The notes below the pieces were generated by a model, which was not told where the DNA came from, did no database searches, and saw only the letters and a list, made by a program, of their open reading frames with translations. A stretch of 64,000 bases of DNA, from assembly GCF_001902145.1 (NCBI RefSeq), contig NZ_MRST01000016.1, forward strand, positions 62,001-126,000, in the 5' to 3' direction. A program made the position numbers and the translations under genes. Shown piece after piece: positions 17,585-24,563 of this stretch; positions within the stretch are counted from its first letter, which is position 1, and every line of letters starts with the position of its first letter. The DNA is from Pseudomonas fluorescens (GTDB lineage: Bacteria; Pseudomonadota; Gammaproteobacteria; Pseudomonadales; Pseudomonadaceae).

Positions 17585-18337
17585 TTACGAGTGCGATATC
17601 GGGCTCAGTTGACGATTCATCGCAACGATATCCGCGTGACTAGGGTTAGGTCCCAGCTTCGCGAAATTCTCTATCATGCGATCCCGAGTTTTTGGCGCCT
17701 CACCTTTAACTGCCGCATCAAGGGCCCGGCGCATATCAACGGCGGTGTAGTCGCAGCAGTACGCAGGGGTTGCAGGTTGTTGCCGCCACGACTGCTCAAG
17801 TGAACCCGCATTGACTGGATCGAAACCTGATTCGCTCACCAGCTCCATGACTGTCTGCACACCGACCTGATCGTCCCCAGCGACCGCAGCCGCCAATCGT
17901 CCGGGCGTGCCCTCGGGCTGGCCGAGTTCAGCGAGCGAATAGGCTAACAAATTGTTGAACGCCTTAATCACCGGCCTCCCAATCTGTTTCGAAACCCAAA
18001 CGCTTTCGGCCATGCCTTCATCTATTTCCGGAATTTTTGGGTCCCTCAAGCCTGGGTAGTAATTACCGGTATCCACGACAGGGACGTCCAATGGAACAGA
18101 TACGAACAACTCAGCAGGCAGATCAGCCACTGCAGGTAAAGGGACAGATAAAAATATGACTTCGGCATCTCGGACAACGCCCGAAACATCTGCAGGTACC
18201 GCCCCTATCTCGTTGGCGAATGCACGAACCCCCTCAATGCCTTTGGAGTTAGCCACCTGCACTTCATGGCCTGCGGCAATCATCTTCCGGGCAAGGGTTC
18301 CGCCAATGTTTCCTGTCCCAATCACTCCAATTTTCAT
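17585..18337 (-). CDS. NADPH-dependent F420-reductase-like oxidoreductase
   Basis: This 250-residue protein starts MKIGVIGTGNIGGTLARKM, a Rossmann GxGxxG motif, and continues with VQVANSKG after the second strand and AFNNLLAYSL in the middle, as in the NADP oxidoreductase/coenzyme-F420 reductase family. In proteobacteria, which lack F420 redox metabolism of that kind, these proteins reduce unknown substrates. The ATG at 18337 is preferred although the frame stays open upstream, because homologous sequence begins here. It is divergent from an HxlR regulator and sits inside the phage-remnant island, so it was probably acquired as cargo. Confidence 0.85.
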   Translation of the reverse strand: MKIGVIGTGNIGGTLARKMIAAGHEVQVANSKGIEGVRAFANEIGAVPADVSGVVRDAEVIFLSVPLPAVADLPAELFVSVPLDVPVVDTGNYYPGLRDPKIPEIDEGMAESVWVSKQIGRPVIKAFNNLLAYSLAELGQPEGTPGRLAAAVAGDDQVGVQTVMELVSESGFDPVNAGSLEQSWRQQPATPAYCCDYTAVDMRRALDAAVKGEAPKTRDRMIENFAKLGPNPSHADIVAMNRQLSPISHS

Positions 18338-18360
18338 GAGTTCTCGCTCGTATAGTTTCG

Positions 18361-18421
18361 GGTAGGCGCCTACCTTAGGAGAATAGTGAGATAATGGTAA
18401 GTACACACCAAAAGGTAAGTA
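18361..18421. promoter_or_regulatory. Divergent control region: GGTAGGCGCCTACC palindrome and GGTAAGTA repeats
   Basis: A perfect 14-bp palindrome lies at 18361-18374, and direct repeats of GGTAAGTA lie at 18396 and 18414. They sit between the oxidoreductase and the HxlR gene, where HxlR-family repressors normally bind. Confidence 0.6.
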
Positions 18422-18433
18422 ACGAACCAAATT

Positions 18434-18802
18434 ATGAACAGTGAACGAGAATGGAACTGTGACGACCCAAAAAATCGAGTGAAATGGGCTGAAGCCACCA
18501 TGGAGACCCTCCGTGTACTGGAGGGAAAATGGAAGATCATCATCCTTTGCCAGTTGTTCGCAGCCAAAGGTCCTCTGCGCTTTTCTGATCTTGAAAAGCT
18601 CATAGAGGGCATCAACCAGAAAATGCTTATCCAGCAGCTTAAGCAGCTCGAAAAAGACGCAATTGTTCGCCGCACGGTTTACCCGCAGGTTCCACCGAAA
18701 GTTGAGTATGAGTTGACCGAGGATGGATACGCGTTGGGACCGTCGATGCAGGCGTTGATTGAATGGGCCGAACAGAGGCGCAGCCCTTTTGACCAGGCCT
18801 GA
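18434..18802 (+). CDS. HxlR-family transcriptional regulator
   Basis: This 122-residue winged-helix protein has the HxlR pattern: LEGKWKIIILCQLFAAKGPLRFSDLEKLIEGINQKMLIQQLKQLEKDAIVRR across the helix-turn-helix, then PPKVEYELTEDGYAL in the wing. HxlR proteins respond to aldehydes, quinones or redox stress, often controlling an adjacent divergent oxidoreductase, here the gene at 17585. The single cysteine in the DNA-binding half (LCQLF) is where redox-sensing members carry theirs; that role is inferred. Its GC is slightly lower than the core genes. Confidence 0.9.
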   Translation: MNSEREWNCDDPKNRVKWAEATMETLRVLEGKWKIIILCQLFAAKGPLRFSDLEKLIEGINQKMLIQQLKQLEKDAIVRRTVYPQVPPKVEYELTEDGYALGPSMQALIEWAEQRRSPFDQA

Positions 18803-18989
18803 AACCACAAACCCCCGGCTTCCACGAGCATCAGCATGCACCTCAGTACGCGTGCGCATCACACGTAATAGGGGCTGAAATTATAATCTTCATCGACAAC
18901 GGCAAGGTCCGCTGCAGCGACCCTCTCTTTTGGATCCAAATTGGGTACCAGGTTCCAAAAGAACAACGCCAGCGAATGGATAGTGCCTG

Positions 18990-19265
18990 ATGACAAGTAA
19001 ACTCGAAGCCCTTGAGACCGGGGCTTCCGGCCAGCTGGAGCAACTCCAGCCAGGCGCCCGCAATCAGCTTGCGCGCTCCATCGGCCTGGAATTACGACGT
19101 AGCCATCGACAGCGGGTTAAAGCCCGAGGCGATAGCAACACCGTGACCGTGGGTTTCACCGGGCGCACTGCCCGAATCGCCAGGGTTCACCAATTCGGTC
19201 TAAAGGACCGTGCTGAGCGCAGTGCAGTGCACCAGAGATTCGTTACGAGCAACGTGAATTATTAG
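18990..19265 (+). pseudogene. Deleted P2 gpS-like phage virion morphogenesis protein
   Basis: The 91-codon frame begins MTSKLEALETGASGQLEQLQPGARNQ and ends with NTVTVGFTGRTARIARVHQFGLKDRAER. These are the two ends of phage tail-completion (gpS) proteins, which are normally about 150 residues. The middle part, usually rich in Arg/Lys, is missing between ARGDSN and TVTV, and the C-terminus after AERSAV is replaced. The ATG overlaps a TGA, the usual coupling to the preceding phage gene, of which only scraps remain. Probably non-functional. Confidence 0.75.
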
Positions 19266-19350
19266 ATTTCACAGACATGGACCTTGATATAATTCGCGAC
19301 GCTGCACTGACAAAGTTAACTCAATAAACCCTTTTTGATCGAGAACTAAA

Positions 19351-19914
19351 ATGCAAGGAAAGCAAAACTTGGCAAAGCCAAACTACAAAATGATCGTAGG
19401 CTTGTGGGTGGCCGCTTTCATACTAGCGTTTGTATCACCTATCACAGCTGGCATATTCGGCAAACCAGAAATAGCTATATCAACATTAATCCTCGGAGTC
19501 TTTTTGACTCTCATCATGATACTTGACCTCAAGCAGGATAGAGTGATCAAGGGGTTATTCATTATAATGTTTGGCGTGTTATTTCAAACTCTATACTTAA
19601 AAATAATTTACGTATTTGTTCCTTTTGATACTATTCCGCAAAATTATAAAGATTACCTAGATATCTATTCGCAGGTATTATTATTTGCTTGCTCAGGAGC
19701 AGGCGGAAGTATCATTGCAGCTCACGCAGACAAAAGCTCTTTAGATAATGACTCAACAGCCTCCAGCGAAAAACATACCTGTCATGACGTAGAAATCAAA
19801 AAACTAACCACCACAATTGAAAAACTCCATAAAAAACTTAATTCTATTATCATGGCGATCGCCTCATTAGGCATGATTACTATAATTCTGGCGGCAGCTA
19901 TTTTTATTCGATAG
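19351..19914 (+). CDS. AT-rich predicted membrane protein with coiled coil, unknown function
   Basis: This 187-residue protein is not recognised. It has four hydrophobic helices (about residues 13-33, 41-59, 67-90 and 105-124), a linker with CHDVEIKKL, a coiled-coil stretch (146-166, TTTIEKLHKKLN) and a C-terminal helix (165-186). Codon use and base composition are far more AT-rich than in any neighbour, indicating transfer. It lies between phage tail remnants gpS and gpW, where P2-like phages often carry extra 'moron' genes. Phage exclusion or a membrane stress sensor are possible roles, but nothing in the sequence proves either. Confidence 0.65.
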   Translation: MQGKQNLAKPNYKMIVGLWVAAFILAFVSPITAGIFGKPEIAISTLILGVFLTLIMILDLKQDRVIKGLFIIMFGVLFQTLYLKIIYVFVPFDTIPQNYKDYLDIYSQVLLFACSGAGGSIIAAHADKSSLDNDSTASSEKHTCHDVEIKKLTTTIEKLHKKLNSIIMAIASLGMITIILAAAIFIR

Positions 19915-20024
19915 TTCGCTATGCTTCACCGCATTAATTTTTTGATAATTTAGCGACTTGTAAAAACGCCCGCTTACAACTCCCACAAGCTGCACCTCCT
20001 CACACATGGCGCCCACTTCGGCGC

Positions 20025-20221
20025 CATGAACGACTTAGCCGCCCTCGCCCGCCCGCTCAAAACCTCATCCGCTCAGTCAGGCGATCATCGACATTCTGAC
20101 CACACGCATTGGCACGCGTGTAATGCACTGCGAATACGGCAGCCTGGTGCCAGAGCTGGTGGATCACCCCTTCAACGACGTCAACCGTCTGCGCGTACGA
20201 ATGGATATGCCGTGCGCATAA
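20025..20221 (+). pseudogene. Frameshifted P2 gpW/gp25-like baseplate protein remnant
   Basis: From 20081 one frame reads IIDILTTRIGTRVM, then CEYGSLVPELVDHPFNDVN, the hallmark of phage baseplate protein W (GPW_gp25). The N-terminal part (NLIRSV) is in another frame, so a frameshift lies near 20080, and the C-terminal half is replaced by the 3' end of a different phage gene shared with repeat A. The gene is dead but proves a P2/pyocin-R-type tail origin. Confidence 0.8.
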
Positions 20222-20320
20222 TCTAAGAACAGTAGGTTTTCAAGCTCAAGATTACAAACCCCGGTTTCTTTCGAAACCTGGGATTTTTTTGCTTTGAACG
20301 AGGTGGAACGAAAATCAAAA
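20197..20320 (+). repeat. Direct repeat B: phage-gene 3' end plus terminator
   Basis: This second copy of the 124-bp segment lies 2.76 kb from copy A. Differences are scattered substitutions, so the duplication is old or the copies came from related phages. Confidence 0.8.
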
Positions 20321-20569
20321 AAAATTCGTCCCCTTCTCCTTGCATTTTCCCGTCTGTAGGCTTGACTGTGAAAGCAGGCAGAACAATATACCCATGCAAT
20401 AAATTATATTTTACTTGGCGTCCAGCCTTGAGCGCCTCCAGTATCACTTGGATATGGTTTAGCCAGCGAGTTAACCTAACTACGGCTTTTTGTAGCAGTG
20501 GCAAGTCTGCAGCTTTATTCTAAATAGGGAGCCAACTCATGGAATTCAAAATCCAAAAGGAATGTACGT
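20222..20569. other. Gap containing repeat B and unassigned sequence
   Basis: About 350 bp. The first 100 bp belong to repeat B. The rest holds no convincing gene; a 93-codon open frame on the minus strand lacks a clear ribosome-binding site and crosses the terminator. Confidence 0.5.
20257..20290 (+). terminator. Rho-independent terminator in repeat B
   Basis: The stem CCGGTTTC/GAAACCTGG with a TTTC loop is followed by seven T residues. It ends the phage-remnant transcript upstream of the insecticidal-type gene. Confidence 0.75.
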
Positions 20570-20848
20570 ATGACTATCACAATCACAAACGGCGCAAGCA
20601 GAATTATCAAAGTTGCAGTAAGTTCATGGAAGACTGATAGCAACCCCAGTGAGGACTACTTCCCAATAGAGCAAGGCAGTAGCGACACGTGGTCGCGTAG
20701 CGATTCAAGAGGCTATTTAATGCTCGTCCAAGGTCTAGCACAGACGAGCGAGTACTACGTCTCCTCCAGCAGCAAAATCGTTATCGAGGATGACCGTGTC
20801 AAAGATCATGGCCAAACTATTAGACCACTAACCTCAATAATTCAGTAA
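20570..20848 (+). CDS. Small IPD072-like (insecticidal-protein-type) protein
   Basis: This 92-residue protein has no signal peptide and a predicted all-beta composition. Its layout (MTITITNGAS at 1-10, VAVSSW at 15-20, DTWSRSDSRGY at 39-49, EYYVSSSSKIVI at 61-72, VKDHGQTIRPL at 77-87) matches what I recall of IPD072Aa, an 86-residue beetle-active protein of Pseudomonas chlororaphis; only the loop at 21-38 is longer. AAGGAA precedes the ATG. The gene stands alone, with a phage terminator upstream and its own terminator 160 bp downstream, at the edge of a phage-remnant island. The family call is from memory of the pattern, not a search; activity against insects is inferred. No cysteines are present. 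Confidence 0.65.
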   Translation: MTITITNGASRIIKVAVSSWKTDSNPSEDYFPIEQGSSDTWSRSDSRGYLMLVQGLAQTSEYYVSSSSKIVIEDDRVKDHGQTIRPLTSIIQ

Positions 20849-21006
20849 TCGGTGTCGGCAATACGTATGTAGAGGCCACTCAAAACAGGGGACAGCCAAG
20901 AACATTTATGTCCGGGTCGGAGCTATTGCCAACCCGGAAAAATAGAAAGCATTGGTACGTCCACTTTAGTGTTTTGGTACTTTTATAGTTTCAATCCGGC
21001 TATAAA
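20849..21006. other. Unassigned gap after the IPD072-like gene
   Basis: About 160 bp with a degenerate inverted repeat (GGGTCGG near 20916, CCAACCC near 20930). No gene is seen. Confidence 0.4.
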
Positions 21007-21009
21007 AAA

Positions 21010-21038
21010 CTCCGTAGACGTCAATCTACGGAGTTTTT
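21010..21038. terminator. Bidirectional rho-independent terminator
   Basis: CTCCGTAGA-CGTCAA-TCTACGGAG forms a perfect 9-bp stem, preceded by A residues and followed by five T residues. It can serve the IPD072-like gene on the plus strand. Confidence 0.8.
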
Positions 21039-21043
21039 AAAAG

Positions 21044-21119
21044 TTGAGGCCAAGGTCGCAATCGAACCGGCATAGGCTTATTTGCAATCCGTTAATCCTT
21101 TGCCATTTCATTAGGCCTC
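21044..21119 (-). pseudogene. Decayed tRNA-Cys(GCA)-like sequence
   Basis: Read on the minus strand it starts GGCCTAATG and has ACGGATTGCAAAT at the anticodon position (GCA), GCCGGTTCGATT as T-arm and TTGGCCTCAA at the end. Stems are broken (the T-stem partner reads GCGAC), so it is unlikely to be functional. It may be the old attachment target of the phage element. Confidence 0.5.
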
Positions 21120-21339
21120 AGCCCTCAATACCCGTACCGCCACCAAATCCTTTCGCAGATTTTTCCCTGGTAGCTCATTGGGCTGAAATCAATAGAGATC
21201 AGCTCAACGAGCTGCGCACAGACGCCAGCGTGGATTGCTAATACCAAAAAAGCGCCCCATCGAGAGCCACCTGGCGAGGCTACTTTTCCAAAATCCGAAT
21301 GGAGAACAAATGGTGAGACAAAATCACCAGGCACAAAAA

Positions 21340-21358
21340 AGCCCCGTAAAACGGGGCT
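21340..21358 (-). terminator. Terminator of the tRNA-Ser gene
   Basis: AGCCCCGT-AAA-ACGGGGCT with an A-run on the plus-strand left side gives a U-run on the minus strand, 15 nt beyond the tRNA 3' end. T residues on the right make it bidirectional. Confidence 0.82.
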
Positions 21359-21372
21359 TTTTCATAACAATG

Positions 21373-21462
21373 TGGCGGTGAAGGAGAGATTCGAACTCTC
21401 GATACAATTTCTTGTATACACACTTTCCAGGCGTGCTCCTTAAGCCACTCGGACACTTCACC
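21373..21462 (-). tRNA. tRNA-Ser (anticodon GGA)
   Basis: The 90-nt gene reads GGTGAAGTGTCCGAGTGG at its 5' end and CTTCACCGCCA at its 3' end with encoded CCA. The 7-bp acceptor stem is perfect, the anticodon loop CTGGAAA gives GGA, and a long variable arm and GGTTCGAATC-like T-loop (GTTCGAATCTC) mark a class II serine tRNA. It is intact and followed by a terminator. Confidence 0.95.
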
Positions 21463-21783
21463 GTATCTCGTCAAACCAGTTCAGTCTGTCGAGGCGCGCT
21501 AATGTAGTCGAAAGCCTTTCTGATGGCAAAGGTTTTTTTCAGAATTTTCATGCGGTTAGACCGTTATGCCATTCCCCGCCCGGCAAGGGGTGGTGATTGT
21601 GCCATTCTCAGGCATCGGCGGGACGCGTCTGGAGTGCTTGCTGCGCCCCGCTCCGGGGCGTCTACCCTTGGGCGTGGCGGGAAAGGCTGACTGGGTAGTC
21701 AGTCACGGCGCTTTACCCGCGGGGGCGTGGTGAGTAACGTCTGCGCATCTATCTCTATAACAAGCCCTACAAGGAACCGCGTC
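21463..21783. other. Gap upstream of the crotonase gene
   Basis: About 320 bp holding the tRNA-Ser promoter region on the minus side. It also has a strong GC hairpin (GCCCCGCTCCGGGGC near 21645) and the leader of the enoyl-CoA hydratase gene. No gene is seen. Confidence 0.5.
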
Positions 21784-22476
21784 ATGAGTGAGTTGATTGC
21801 CTACCACTTCGAAGACGGTATCGCGACCCTGACCCTGAGCAACGGCAAGGTGAATGCCATTTCTCCGGCGGTGGTCAGTGAGTTTAATGCGGCGCTGGAT
21901 CAGGCCGAGAAGGATCGGGCGGTGGTGATCATCACGGGCACGCCGGGGATTTTGTCGGGTGGTTATGATTTGAAGGTGATGACCGCCGGCCCTAAAGAGG
22001 CAATCAGCCTGGTGACCTCGGGTTCGACCCTGGCGCGGCGGATGTTGGCGCATCCGTTCCCGGTGATTGTGGCCTGCCCTGGGCATGCGGTGGCCAAGGG
22101 CGCGTTCCTGTTGTTGTCGGCCGATTATCGGATTGGCGTCGAAGGCCCGTTCAGCATTGGCCTGAATGAAGTGGCGATTGGCATGACCATGCACCACGCC
22201 GGTATCGAGTTGGCACGGGACCGCCTGCGTAAGTCGGCGTTTCAGCGTTCGGTGATCAATGCCGAGATGTTTGATCCGCAAGGCGCCTTGCACGCCGGTT
22301 TCCTCGACAAGGTGGTGGCACCGGAAGAACTGCACGCCGCCGCACTGGAAGCGGCACGGCAGTTGAAGAAGATCAATATGAACGCCCACAAGCACACCAA
22401 GTTGAAAGTGCGCCGCGCACTGCTCGAAGCCCTGGACGATGCAATCATCCAGGATCAGGGCCATAGCCTGAGCTAA
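21784..22476 (+). CDS. Crotonase/enoyl-CoA hydratase-isomerase family protein
   Basis: This 230-residue protein has the crotonase fold. VIITGTPGILSGGYDLKVM holds the first oxyanion-hole position and HAVAKGAFLLLSADYRIG the second. The acidic residues that enoyl-CoA hydratase uses for catalysis are not obvious: the position usually reading ExxLG has GLNEVAIGMTMH. A hydrolase, isomerase or decarboxylase role is therefore as likely. Length is slightly short of the usual 255-260. AAGGA precedes the ATG, and a clear terminator follows, so it is monocistronic. Confidence 0.85.
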   Translation: MSELIAYHFEDGIATLTLSNGKVNAISPAVVSEFNAALDQAEKDRAVVIITGTPGILSGGYDLKVMTAGPKEAISLVTSGSTLARRMLAHPFPVIVACPGHAVAKGAFLLLSADYRIGVEGPFSIGLNEVAIGMTMHHAGIELARDRLRKSAFQRSVINAEMFDPQGALHAGFLDKVVAPEELHAAALEAARQLKKINMNAHKHTKLKVRRALLEALDDAIIQDQGHSLS

Positions 22477-22497
22477 GTCCTACACTTGCAGTGCCTG

Positions 22498-22523
22498 AGC
22501 CCGATCTTGAGTCGGGCTTTTTC
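22498..22523 (+). terminator. Terminator of the crotonase gene
   Basis: AGCCCGA-TCTTGAG-TCGGGCT followed by TTTT, 20 nt after the stop codon. Confidence 0.85.
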
Positions 22524-22688
22524 TTACCTATAAATGTGAAATGTCCGTAGCCGCTCTAGCTAGCCGTTATCGGCCCATGTGGAAACATGCGCTTAAACAT
22601 CGCCTATCTCCCACATCTGTAGGGGCAATTGCCGAATACAGTGCACATCCGTACACTGCGCCACCTTTTGTCCCGATGGGCTGTGTCG

Positions 22689-23432
22689 ATGCTTTTTCTG
22701 TTACGTATGTTGTTGATGGGCCTGCATTTTATGATCGCCGGCGTGCTGGGTGTGCTGGTCGGTGTGTGCCGGCCGTTCAATCCGGACAACAGCCGTCTCT
22801 GCGCTCGCCTCTATGCGTTGCCGGCCATGCGAATCTTGGGCTTGAACGTGAAGACCAACGTCGACTCGCTACGCAACAAGCCCGGTACCTGCGTGGTGAT
22901 CGCCAACCATCAGTCCAACTACGATTTGTTTGTGTTCGGCAATGTGGTACCCCGTCGCACAGTCTGCATCGCCAAGAAGAGCCTGAAATGGGTACCGCTG
23001 TTCGGCCAGTTGTTCTGGCTGGCGGGCAATGTGCTGATCGACCGCGGCAATGCGCACAAGGCCCGGCGTGCGATGCTGACCACCACGCATACCTTGCAGC
23101 ATGAGGACACGTCGATCTGGGTGTTCCCGGAAGGTACGCGCAACCTGGGCAAAGGGTTGTTGCCGTTCAAGAAAGGCGCGTTCCATATGGCGATTGCGGC
23201 CGGTGTGCCTATCGTGCAGGTGTGTGTCAGCAATTACGTGACGCAGATGAAGCTCAATCGTTGGGACAGTGGCAGTGTGCTGATACGCTCGTTGCCGCCG
23301 ATTCCTACCTGTGGGTTGACGGTGGATGACATCCCTCAGTTGCTGCTGACGTGTCAGACGCAGATGGATGAGTGTATTGCGCAGATGGACCGTGAACTTG
23401 TAGGAGCGAGCTTGCTCGCGAAAAACCTATAA
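22689..23432 (+). CDS. 1-acyl-sn-glycerol-3-phosphate acyltransferase (PlsC family), REP-derived C-terminus
   Basis: This 247-residue inner-membrane acyltransferase puts a second acyl chain on lysophosphatidic acid in phospholipid synthesis. The catalytic HX4D motif is in ANHQSNYDLF, and FPEGTRNLGKG is the acyl-acceptor motif. An N-terminal hydrophobic helix starts with MLFLLRMLLMGLHFMIAG. The ATG at 22689 is preferred over the TTG at 22629 because homologous sequence and the membrane helix begin there. The last ten residues (VGASLLAKNL) and the stop are encoded by the REPIN that starts at 23399, so the gene has lost its own stop and been extended by repeat DNA. Confidence 0.88.
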   Translation: MLFLLRMLLMGLHFMIAGVLGVLVGVCRPFNPDNSRLCARLYALPAMRILGLNVKTNVDSLRNKPGTCVVIANHQSNYDLFVFGNVVPRRTVCIAKKSLKWVPLFGQLFWLAGNVLIDRGNAHKARRAMLTTTHTLQHEDTSIWVFPEGTRNLGKGLLPFKKGAFHMAIAAGVPIVQVCVSNYVTQMKLNRWDSGSVLIRSLPPIPTCGLTVDDIPQLLLTCQTQMDECIAQMDRELVGASLLAKNL

Positions 23433-23499
23433 GCGACGCGGGTCACCTGTGGGCGCTGCGTTATCGTTGACGATTTTCGCGAGCAAGCTCGCTCCTACA
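23399..23499. repeat. REPIN overlapping the acyltransferase 3' end
   Basis: GAGCGAGCTTGCTCGC type. The left arm is read as the last codons of the acyltransferase. Confidence 0.92.
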
Positions 23500-23591
23500 A
23501 GGGGATAGGGCAACATCAGCCCGCAACAACGGAACGCCATTCAGGCTAAGCTGCCCAACATCTGTCCTCTTGATAAGAAGTGATCAGCACC

Positions 23592-24563
23592 ATGGGTAGA
23601 GTTGTTGCGGCTGCCGTCTACAGCGCCGGTAAGAAAGTCTCGGATATCACTCTCGATGAAGGCGCGGCCTGGGCCGCCAAACCTGGGCATTTTGTGTGGA
23701 TCGGCCTGGAAGAACCCAGCGCCCAGGAATTGAACAACCTGCAACGCCAGTTCAACCTGCACGAACTGGCGATCGAAGACGCGATGGAAAAACACAGCCG
23801 CCCGAAGCTGGAAACCTTCGGCGACGCGCTGTTTATCGTCACCTACTCACCGGTGCGCGAGAACGGCAAGCTGGAGTTTATCGAAACCCATATCTTTGCC
23901 GGTAACGGCTACATCATCACCGCACGCAACGGCCACTCGGCGTCCTACGGTTTTGTGCGCCAGCGTTGTGAGGCGCGCCCGTTGTTGCTGGAGCATGGCG
24001 AAGATTTCGTACTCTATGCGTTGCTGGATTTTGTCACCGAAAACTATCAGCCGGTGAGCGAGGCGATCCACGCCGAGATTGATGAGCTGGAGCGTAACGT
24101 GCTGTGTAGTTCGCTCAACGAGCGCGATATCCAGCATCTCCATGGCCTGCGCCGCGATGTGTTGCGGCTCAAGCGGCACGTGGCGCCGATGGTGGAGATT
24201 AGCCAGGAGTTGCAGAAGCTCAGCTTCCCGTTTATCGACAAGAACATGCGCCCGTATTTTCGTGACGTGCAGATCCATGTCACGCGGCAGATGGAAGACC
24301 TGACTACGTTGCGCGATATCGCCAGCCAGACCATCGAGATCGGTGTGCTGCTGGAGGCCTCGCGCCAGAGCGTGGTGCAGCGCAAGTTCGCCGCCTGGGC
24401 GGCGATCCTGGCGTTCCCCACGGCGGTGGCGGGGATTTACGGGATGAACTTCCAGAACATGCCCGAGCTGCAATGGCACTACGGCTATTTTGCGGTGCTC
24501 GGTTTTATTACCTTGGGCTGTACCGGTTTATGGGCCAGCTTCAAGCGTTCGGGCTGGCTTTAA
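23592..24563 (+). CDS. corA: CorA magnesium/cobalt transporter
   Basis: This 323-residue protein forms a pentameric Mg2+ channel in the inner membrane. The soluble N-terminal two thirds (through helix VVQRKFAAWAAILAF) precede two membrane helices at the C-terminus. The signature YGMNFQNMPEL sits between them at residues 287-297, with the GMN selectivity motif intact. The ATG at 23592 (MGRVVAAAVYSAG) is preferred; a GTG 12 nt upstream is possible. Its stop overlaps the convergent amidotransferase gene by 4 bp. Confidence 0.94.
   Translation: MGRVVAAAVYSAGKKVSDITLDEGAAWAAKPGHFVWIGLEEPSAQELNNLQRQFNLHELAIEDAMEKHSRPKLETFGDALFIVTYSPVRENGKLEFIETHIFAGNGYIITARNGHSASYGFVRQRCEARPLLLEHGEDFVLYALLDFVTENYQPVSEAIHAEIDELERNVLCSSLNERDIQHLHGLRRDVLRLKRHVAPMVEISQELQKLSFPFIDKNMRPYFRDVQIHVTRQMEDLTTLRDIASQTIEIGVLLEASRQSVVQRKFAAWAAILAFPTAVAGIYGMNFQNMPELQWHYGYFAVLGFITLGCTGLWASFKRSGWL

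Noticed and set aside
18338..18862. Upstream extension of the F420-reductase-like gene
   Set aside because: It overlaps the divergent HxlR gene completely, and recognisable Rossmann sequence begins at 18337.
20223..20504. 93-codon minus-strand frame after repeat B
   Set aside because: It has no ribosome-binding site, crosses the terminator and shows no recognisable pattern.
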